Source of the DNA: SKLM01 sp964514285
GTDB taxonomy: Bacteria; Chloroflexota; Anaerolineae; B4-G1
Length of the DNA stretch: 64,000 nucleotides
Direction of reading: 5' to 3'
Assembly: GCA_964514285.1 (NCBI GenBank)
Contig: CAZEQC010000010.1
Span: 5,023 to 69,022 of the forward strand
Below, one piece after another: positions 58,275 through 64,000 of this stretch. How positions within the stretch are numbered: position 1 is the stretch's first letter; every line of letters begins with the position of its first letter. The notes below the pieces were generated by a model. The model was not told the origin of the DNA. It did not search any database and was given only the letters and a program-made list of their open reading frames with translations. A program made the translations under genes and the position numbers.

Positions 58275-60842
58275 CTACGACCAATTGAGCGTCAGCGTCC
58301 CAAAAGGCCCCACCCGCAGCCGTAGGGTGGAGCCGGCGTCCTCCAGCTCGCTAACCTCGACCCGCTCGCCGTCGCAGAGAGCGGCGCTGGGTGCTTGATC
58401 CACGCCGTGGAGCACTATCTCGAACGCGTCACGATCCGTCCGGAAGCGTCCCTCGGCCTGGCGCCGCAGCCAGAGGCGGGTCAGCGGCGCCCCCTCCACG
58501 CTGAGGGTGAAGCGCGTCAGCCGGAAATCCCCTTCCCGGTAGGCGACCGTCTGGCCGTCGTCTTCGTATAGTACACTCTCCTTCGTCTCCCTATGGCCCG
58601 CTGCCGGGGGATAGACGTGGAGGGTGAGCGGATCGGCCGGCCGCTGGCCGACGTAGGCCATGGACGGCCCGGTGGGCACCACGGCGCCGGCCCGCGCGAA
58701 GACGGGGATCCGCTCCAGCGGCGCCTCCACCTCGATGCGCGCCGGCCCGCTCAGCCGCTGGTCGCTCCAGACGTCGTACCAGCCGCCGGCCGGGAGGTAG
58801 ACCGTGCGCCGGGTGGCGCCCTCCTTCAGCACCGGCGCCACCAGCAGATGGTCCCCGCAGAGGAACTGATCGTCCAGCCCGTGGGTCGCGGGGTCGTCCT
58901 GGAAGGCCAATAGCAGAGGGCGGGCCATGGGCGTCCCCGTCTCGCTGCACTGCCACAACGCCGTGTAGAGGTAGGGGAGCAGGCGATAGCGGTGCTCGAT
59001 CCAGCGCCGGTTGATGCTCAACGTCGGCTCCCCCCAGGACCACGGCTCCTGATCCGGGTCACCGAGGTGGGTGTGGGCGCGGAGGAAGGGGAGGAAGATG
59101 GCCATCTGGAGCCAGCGGGTGAAGAGTTCCGCGCCGGGGTGGCCGAGGAAGCCGCCCACGTCGGGGCCGGTGAAGGCCAGGCCGCTCAGGCCCAAATTCA
59201 TGACCATCGGCATAGTCAGCCACAGCTGCTCCCAGGTGGCGGCGTTGTCCCCCGTCCAGCTCACGGCGTGCCGCTGCACACCGGCCCAGCCGGAGCGGGT
59301 GATGGCGAAGGGACGTTGGTCCGGGCGCGCCTCGGCCAGCCCCTCGGCGGTGGCGCGGGCCATCTCCATGCCGAAGACGTTGTGCGCCTCCGCGTGATCG
59401 CCGCCGCGGCCCTCCAGATCGTGGCGCGCGGCGTCCGGCAGCGTGGTCCCCTCCAGGCCGAAGACGGCGGGCTCGTTCATGTCGTTCCAGATCCCGTCGA
59501 CGCCCACCGCAGCCAGTTTCCCCACCCATTCGCGCCACCAGGATCGCACCCGGGGCGCCGTGAAGTCGGGGAAGACGCTGTCGCCGGGCCAGACCGGCCC
59601 GCGGACCGACCGGCCGTTGGGGAGGGTGACGAAGACGTCCTCCTCCAGGCCGCTGCGGTAGACGGCGTAGCCGGGGTCGGCCTTGATCCCCGCGTCGAGG
59701 ATCACCACCACCTTGAAGCCCTCCTGGTGGAGTTCGTCCACCAGCCCAGCGGGGTCGGGGAAGCGCTCGTCGTCCCAGGTGAAGCAGCGGTAGCCGTCCA
59801 TGTAATGGATGTCGAAGTGGATGGCGTCGCAGGGCACCTCGTGCACCCGGCGGAGGTCGTCGGCCAGCCGGCGGACCCGCGCCTCGGGGTAGTAGGACCA
59901 GCGGCTCTGGTGGTAGCCCAGGGCCCAGCGGGGCGGGAGTGGCATCCGCCCTGTGAGGGCCGTGTACCGCTCAACCACGGCCCACAGCGCCGGGCCATAG
60001 ATGAAGGTGTAGCAGAGCTCCCCCCCCACGGCGGCGAAGGAGGCCGTGTCCCGCTCCCTGGCCCCCAGGTCGAACCGCCCCCGGAAGGTGTTGTGGAAGA
60101 GGAGGCCGTACCCCTGCCGGCCGCCGCTGTGGAGGCCGAGCAGGAAGGGGACACAGAGGTAGAGGGGGTCCTGATCCAGCTCGTAGACCTGTGGATCGCT
60201 GTTCCAGGACTGGAGGACGCGGCCCCGCCGATCCAGGCCGCAGGCGCGCTCCCCCAGACCGTAGAAGCGCTCGTCCGGCTGGATGCGCTTCTGGCAGATG
60301 ACGGGCGCCCCGGGTCCACCATCCCCATCCGGTCCGCCGGCCCAGACGCCGGCCCCCGCGGCGTCCTCGTTGATCGGCGCCCCGTCGGCGTCGAGAAACG
60401 CCAGGCGCCCCGAGGCCCGGGCGACCCGGCAGGTGAGGCGGGCCGTGCGGAGCTCCAGGCTGGCCTCCCCGTCGACCACCTCCGCCACCTCGACGTCACA
60501 GGGCGGCCAGGCGTGGTCGGGCCGGGCCACCTCGTAGGCGGGGCCGCTGGTCTCTCTTGGGGCACCTGTCGGCGCGAAGCGGACGCGGATCACGTCCGGC
60601 GCCAGGACCGTGAGGGTGTAGCGCCCCCCGGCGCAATCGACGGTCACGGTCTGGCCGTCTTGCCGGTAACCCCGCACCGCTCCGGGCCGTATGACGTCGG
60701 CCTCCTCGGCCGGGGGCAGCCGGTAGCGGCCGAGGCGCCGCCGCCACCAGAGCCTGCGCAGGTGGTACCGCACGGCGTCCCAGGTGGGGCGGAGGCCCAG
60801 CTCCTGGACGCCGCGCAGCAACAGCCTCAGGGCCTTGAGCAC
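58275..60842 (-). CDS. Glycoside hydrolase family 31 (alpha-glucosidase/alpha-xylosidase type)
   Basis: This 855-residue cytoplasmic GH31 enzyme has no signal peptide. The catalytic nucleophile Asp is in GIWNDMNEPAVF and the acid/base Asp in WTGDNAATWEQLW. Other family blocks are WALGYHQSRWSYYPEARVR, DAIHFDIHYMDGYRCFTWD, SGLAFTGPDVGGFLG, and a C-terminal beta-sandwich with VYLPAGGWYDVWSDQ and ERIPVFARAGAVVP. It cleaves alpha-linked glucose, xylose or similar from the non-reducing end of oligosaccharides; which sugar cannot be told. It starts 25 bases after a small membrane protein gene and is probably co-transcribed with it. Confidence 0.94.
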   Translation of the reverse strand: MLKALRLLLRGVQELGLRPTWDAVRYHLRRLWWRRRLGRYRLPPAEEADVIRPGAVRGYRQDGQTVTVDCAGGRYTLTVLAPDVIRVRFAPTGAPRETSGPAYEVARPDHAWPPCDVEVAEVVDGEASLELRTARLTCRVARASGRLAFLDADGAPINEDAAGAGVWAGGPDGDGGPGAPVICQKRIQPDERFYGLGERACGLDRRGRVLQSWNSDPQVYELDQDPLYLCVPFLLGLHSGGRQGYGLLFHNTFRGRFDLGARERDTASFAAVGGELCYTFIYGPALWAVVERYTALTGRMPLPPRWALGYHQSRWSYYPEARVRRLADDLRRVHEVPCDAIHFDIHYMDGYRCFTWDDERFPDPAGLVDELHQEGFKVVVILDAGIKADPGYAVYRSGLEEDVFVTLPNGRSVRGPVWPGDSVFPDFTAPRVRSWWREWVGKLAAVGVDGIWNDMNEPAVFGLEGTTLPDAARHDLEGRGGDHAEAHNVFGMEMARATAEGLAEARPDQRPFAITRSGWAGVQRHAVSWTGDNAATWEQLWLTMPMVMNLGLSGLAFTGPDVGGFLGHPGAELFTRWLQMAIFLPFLRAHTHLGDPDQEPWSWGEPTLSINRRWIEHRYRLLPYLYTALWQCSETGTPMARPLLLAFQDDPATHGLDDQFLCGDHLLVAPVLKEGATRRTVYLPAGGWYDVWSDQRLSGPARIEVEAPLERIPVFARAGAVVPTGPSMAYVGQRPADPLTLHVYPPAAGHRETKESVLYEDDGQTVAYREGDFRLTRFTLSVEGAPLTRLWLRRQAEGRFRTDRDAFEIVLHGVDQAPSAALCDGERVEVSELEDAGSTLRLRVGPFGTLTLNWS

Positions 60843-60867
60843 GGCTGTCCGACCCTCGCTCCCGTTC

Positions 60868-61512
60868 CTACAGGGCGTCCTCGACCCACCGGATCTCCGT
60901 GTCGGCGATGCTGCCCTCGCGCCATGCCCGACAGCGCTCCGCCAGCGCTGCGGCGTGCTCGTAGTAGTAGGGCTCGTTCCGCCGCTCCTGCTCGTAGCGC
61001 ACGTAGGGGGCCAGCTTCTCCCAGGACTTGGCGATCATAGGATGCATCCAGGGCATGACCAGCTCGTTGGGTATCCATCCGGCCTGGGTCAGAAACGCTA
61101 CTCGGTCCAGAGAGTTGAGGACCCGCTTGACGTGGGCCTGTCCCTCTGGGCTGAGGGTTTTCAGGCCCTCCTCCGGATCGTCGGGGAGCTCCTGGAAGAC
61201 CCAGCGTCGGGCCTCGATGTTCTGGGGCGAGTTCAGCTCCTCGAACAGCCGGTCAGCCACCTCCATGTAGCGGGTGTTGGCGATCTCGGAAAGCTCGCGG
61301 TAGGCGACGAAGCCGCCGCTGAGCACGGCGGCTGCCGCCACAGCGGTCGAGAGCGCCTCGACCATGGCCCACAGGTTGGTGGAGACCCCCAGGGCCCGCA
61401 GGAGTAGCCAAACCAGGGTCAGGCCGGGGACCCAAAGGAGGAAGCCCACCACGGTGATGGCGATGAAGAGGACGAGGGTCATCAGGCCGGGCCGATCTGC
61501 TTCAATCTTCAT
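60868..61512 (-). CDS. Small membrane protein, DUF4760-like
   Basis: This 214-residue protein has two N-terminal membrane helices (LMTLVLFIAITVVGFLLWV and a second around residues 48-70) and a cytoplasmic helical tail with EIANTRYMEVADRLFEELNSP and RVLNSLDRVAFLTQAGWIP. This layout matches DUF4760-type proteins of unknown role. It is the first gene of a two-gene minus-strand unit with GH31. Confidence 0.65.
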   Translation of the reverse strand: MKIEADRPGLMTLVLFIAITVVGFLLWVPGLTLVWLLLRALGVSTNLWAMVEALSTAVAAAAVLSGGFVAYRELSEIANTRYMEVADRLFEELNSPQNIEARRWVFQELPDDPEEGLKTLSPEGQAHVKRVLNSLDRVAFLTQAGWIPNELVMPWMHPMIAKSWEKLAPYVRYEQERRNEPYYYEHAAALAERCRAWREGSIADTEIRWVEDAL

Positions 61513-61636
61513 AGTTTTTCATCTTATCTACGTTCCCTTCAGCGGGCGGTCCCGTCGAGTTCTTCTGGGTCCTCCACTACGAGGTCGCTTTGAGCAAGGA
61601 CAGACTTCCGACATCTTGTAGACTGTCCAGGCCGAA

Positions 61637-61663
61637 CGGGGTTGGAGCCCACCTCCAACCCCG
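61637..61663. terminator. Strong hairpin between beta-helix and DUF4760-like genes
   Basis: CGGGGTTGGAG pairs with CTCCAACCCCG over 11 bp around a 5-base loop, just beyond the stop of the minus-strand beta-helix gene. There is no T-run. A second inverted pair, GGACAG with CTGTCC (about 61599-61629), lies next to it. Confidence 0.5.
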
Positions 61664-61684
61664 TCGGACGAGCTCTGCTTCCAA

Positions 61685-63589
61685 TCAGCCCTGGGCCGCT
61701 CGCCGTCGCCAGATCAGCGCGGCGCCCGCTGCCACGCCGACCAGGGCGAGGGCCGCCAGCGGAGCGACGCCGCGCAGCGGAGGTGCGGGCGTCGTCGTGC
61801 CGCCGACCGGCGGCGCCTGGCCGACCCCGAAGACCGTGCCGGTCAGCTCTGAGATGAGGGGCGTCGAGTCGGTGTCGTTGAGCGTGGCCTGGATGGTGCC
61901 GTTCGTCACTGTCTGCGGATCGACGTTCTGCCAGGCCGTACCGTCGTACCAGCGCATCACCTTTCCTGTGCAGTCGTCATCGGGACAGGCCAGCTCCACG
62001 ACCAGTTGGCTGGGCAGGGTCCCCTCCACCTGGACGTTATAGTAGAGCGCGTCCCCCACACCGAAGCCCGGATCGGCGCCGGTCGGCTCGTTATCGTATT
62101 TCACGACGCTCAGCTCGGTGTCCGCGTCCCCCCCGGTCGCCTGGGCCGATGCCTGGGGCGTGGTCGCGCCGGCGTCGACGCCGGTGGCCACGTCGACCTG
62201 GTCCACCCCCGCTCCGGTCCAGGGGCAGTAGTCGACGGCGTCCGTGACCTCGTCACCGGTGCCATCAGCGTTCGCGTTGCAGGCGTCGCAGGTCCAACCT
62301 CCCTCGCTGGGCGGTTTGCAGTCGGTGCCGGCGACGTCGTGAAGCGGCCCGCTGTCGGCGCCCCACCAGTTGTCCTCGGCGTCCAGCGTGCCGGTCCCCT
62401 CGTTGTTGATACCGTAGGCCGCGTTGCCGACGATGTTGTTGAAGTGGACGGTGATATTAGCCGCCGAGGTCCCGGTGGTGATGTGCAGCCCGGAACGGAT
62501 CCCGGTGCTGTTCACGATCTCGTTCCCCACCACCTCGATGGCGCCGTGGGTCCCCTCGTTCTCCTTGTCGCGGATGAAGATACCGTCCTCGTTCCCGTCC
62601 AGGTCGTTGTCCTCGATGGTCAGGTTGGTGACGTGCGCGTCGATGCCGTCGGAGCAGAAGACGTTGACGCCGGCGTTGGTGCCGCTGACGCTGTTCTGGC
62701 GCACGGTCACCCCGTCCAACACCGCCAGCACGGACTTGGTGTAGTCCGCGGCGAAGACCAGGATGCCGCCGATCTCCATCGGCCCGATGACCGTGTTCTC
62801 CTCGACCACTACGTTGGAGCTGGTCAGCCCGGTGCCGGGATTCGTCAGGTATGCATCGATCCTCACCCCGACGAGGATGCCGTTCAGCGCGTCGTCCTCC
62901 CCCTCCCCGAGGATGCTCTCCCCGCCCGTCACCTCGTTCTGGATGATGCTCGAGTTCTGGGTGTTGGTCAGCTCCAGGGCGTAGGCGGCGCAGTTGGCGG
63001 TCACGTTGTCTTGGATCAGCCAGTTGTCGTGGAGCGCCTGGCCCTGGTTCCAGGCCAGGACGCCGTTCCAGCCCAGGTCGTGGAAGCTGTTGTCGCGGAT
63101 GGTGACGTTGTCAACCGGGTCAGGGTCCGAGGCGATAATCCCGCTGCCGACGCCGCCCTGCTTCCACTCCTCGCCCTGGGTACGGTTTCGGTAGTTGCGG
63201 ATCTCGAAGCCGGCGATGGTGACGTCGGAGACGCCGCCCTCGATGGTGATGGCGCTGCCGACCAGGCCGCCGCCGTCGAGGATCGGGGGGTTGGCCCCCG
63301 GGCCTGCGGTGGCGTCCCCCGGGTCGCCCATCAGGGTCAGGCCCTTGTCGATGCTCACCTGCTCGGTGTAAGTCGCCGCCGCTACCTCGATGATGTCGCC
63401 GGCCGTGGCGGCATCGACGGCTGCCTGGATCGTCTTGTAGCAGAGTGTGTTCCCGCCGCAGGTGCCGTCGGGGTTGACATAGCGCGTCGACTGGGCGTGG
63501 GCTGGCAGGGGTCCGAAGGTCGAAGCCAGCAGCAGGGCCACGGCCAGCCAGGCGAGGGTTCGTCTGGTCTTCCTCGTGCTGATGTTCAT
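61685..63589 (-). CDS. Secreted right-handed beta-helix protein with C-terminal membrane anchor
   Basis: This 634-residue exported protein has a signal peptide ending around PLPAHAQ. Residues about 35-430 form a pectin-lyase-type parallel beta-helix: YKTIQAAVDAATAGDIIEVA (the usual entry motif), then many short N-rich turns such as NVTIRDNSFHDLGWNGVLAW and HVTNLTIEDNDLDGNEDGIF, and ENWWGADSGP near the end of the helix. A beta-sandwich-like region and a Pro-rich linker follow, then one helix (VAPLAALALVGVAAGAALIW) with an Arg-rich tail, as in the giant protein at the other end of the window. No catalytic residues were identified. It is probably a cell-surface carbohydrate-binding or structural protein. 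Confidence 0.85.
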   Translation of the reverse strand: MNISTRKTRRTLAWLAVALLLASTFGPLPAHAQSTRYVNPDGTCGGNTLCYKTIQAAVDAATAGDIIEVAAATYTEQVSIDKGLTLMGDPGDATAGPGANPPILDGGGLVGSAITIEGGVSDVTIAGFEIRNYRNRTQGEEWKQGGVGSGIIASDPDPVDNVTIRDNSFHDLGWNGVLAWNQGQALHDNWLIQDNVTANCAAYALELTNTQNSSIIQNEVTGGESILGEGEDDALNGILVGVRIDAYLTNPGTGLTSSNVVVEENTVIGPMEIGGILVFAADYTKSVLAVLDGVTVRQNSVSGTNAGVNVFCSDGIDAHVTNLTIEDNDLDGNEDGIFIRDKENEGTHGAIEVVGNEIVNSTGIRSGLHITTGTSAANITVHFNNIVGNAAYGINNEGTGTLDAEDNWWGADSGPLHDVAGTDCKPPSEGGWTCDACNANADGTGDEVTDAVDYCPWTGAGVDQVDVATGVDAGATTPQASAQATGGDADTELSVVKYDNEPTGADPGFGVGDALYYNVQVEGTLPSQLVVELACPDDDCTGKVMRWYDGTAWQNVDPQTVTNGTIQATLNDTDSTPLISELTGTVFGVGQAPPVGGTTTPAPPLRGVAPLAALALVGVAAGAALIWRRRAAQG

Positions 63590-63732
63590 CGTCTAGTACC
63601 TCCTCCACGTTGCGCGGTCGGTCTGGGTCTCCGTCCAGGATAGCGTCCGGCCGTGGGTCTGTTGAGGCGGTCCATGGCTGCGGCCTGAATGTCTGCCGCA
63701 GCGGCTCGGGATCCCGGGCGCTGGTTTGAGGG

Positions 63733-63760
63733 ATTGTAGTATAGATTGGGTGGGCGTCAA
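63733..63760 (-). promoter_or_regulatory. Promoter of the beta-helix gene
   Basis: On the minus strand TTGACG (63760-63755) and TACAAT (63738-63733) with a 16-base spacer. It leaves a 5' UTR of about 135 bases before the ATG at 63589. Confidence 0.55.
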
Positions 63761-64000
63761 GGAGGATTTGCAGCGGCTGCCCACGGAGTTTCAGGTGAGG
63801 ACAGGGGGATCCCTAATGTCGCGCGGCGAGTGGTTACACCGTGTTTCTGCTTATTCGGGTCGTCGTAGTTGCTTTATGTCTTCTTCGCAGGCTGGTGTCT
63901 GTCCTAGATCCTGCTTTCCAGGTTATGGGGACACTCTCGAAATGTTGAGCCCTTCAGCCCTGTCTGTCGCTGGCTTGGTCGGGCTTTCTTCTCCTTGCTC
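63761..64000. other. Right-edge region without an assignable gene
   Basis: This stretch is less GC-rich than the rest and T-rich on the plus strand. One reading frame (ATG 63817, beginning MSRGEWLHRV) is open to the window edge, but it has no ribosome binding site, an odd Ser/Cys-rich composition and no recognisable domain. Nothing else is seen here. Confidence 0.3.

Noticed and set aside
58992..61040. 682-codon plus-strand ORF opposite the GH31 gene
   Set aside because: Antisense shadow of GH31, whose catalytic motifs are unmistakable.
62006..63643. 545-codon plus-strand ORF opposite the beta-helix gene
   Set aside because: Val/Asp/Gly-rich shadow of the minus-strand beta-helix gene, which has a signal peptide and a clear fold pattern.

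Overview
The window reads as a high-GC bacterial chromosome segment, most consistent with a Chloroflexota (Anaerolineae-like) genome. That assignment is an inference. It rests on the archaeal-type ProS with a Cys-rich C-terminal domain, lipoprotein-anchored binding proteins, very large LamG/PKD/DUF11 surface proteins, an FtsW-PBP fusion, and the absence of any outer-membrane gene. No phage, CRISPR array or complete insertion sequence is visible.

Layout. 1-11 kb: the 3' part of a giant surface protein. 11-16.3 kb: a promoter with a possible attenuated leader, then a MazG-like pyrophosphohydrolase, a metallophosphoesterase, proS, an oligopeptide-type binding lipoprotein, an orphan aconitase-X small subunit, and an opposing tRNA-Ser(CGA). 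16.5-18.7 kb: a short leader peptide with two tandem hairpins, then a DrrAB-like ABC exporter. 18.8-25.9 kb: a beta-lactamase-fold hydrolase, two GNAT proteins, a single HAD and a tandem double HAD, and an EF-G gene with a terminator in its leader. 26-31.3 kb (minus strand): a BMP-type lipoprotein, a ZIP transporter, an unrecognised protein, and a membrane protein fused to an apparently dead alpha/beta hydrolase.

31.4-46.6 kb is a near-complete branched-chain amino acid locus: ilvE, proC, ilvB, ilvN, ilvC, leuA, a small unknown ORF, leuC, leuD, cimA, leuB, ilvD. It encodes citramalate synthase to 2-ketobutyrate, acetohydroxyacid synthase, reductoisomerase, dehydratase, the leucine branch, and the final transaminase. 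Each of the two main promoters (before ilvE and before ilvB) has a TTGACA-N16-TATRAT core and a leader peptide rich in Ile/Leu/Val followed by an intrinsic terminator. The ilvB leader carries two complete attenuators in series, each with its own leader peptide, its own antiterminator pairing and its own terminator.

46.7-55.4 kb: a membrane protein, obgE, nadD, mtnP, an FtsW/RodA protein fused to a class B PBP domain that has lost its catalytic motifs, and (opposite strand) an MTA/SAH deaminase fused to a CYTH domain. mtnP and the deaminase both act on methylthioadenosine. 55.5-64 kb: an endonuclease/exonuclease/phosphatase-family protein, a lipoprotein with two almost identical FAS1 domains, a GH31 glycosidase with a small membrane protein, and a secreted beta-helix protein with a C-terminal membrane anchor.

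The strongest candidates for something new are the serial ilv attenuators and the wider use of leader-peptide attenuation, the RLR-containing leader before the ABC exporter, the FtsW-pseudo-PBP fusion, the duplicated WSAKWC small ORF between leuA and leuC, and the deaminase-CYTH fusion.
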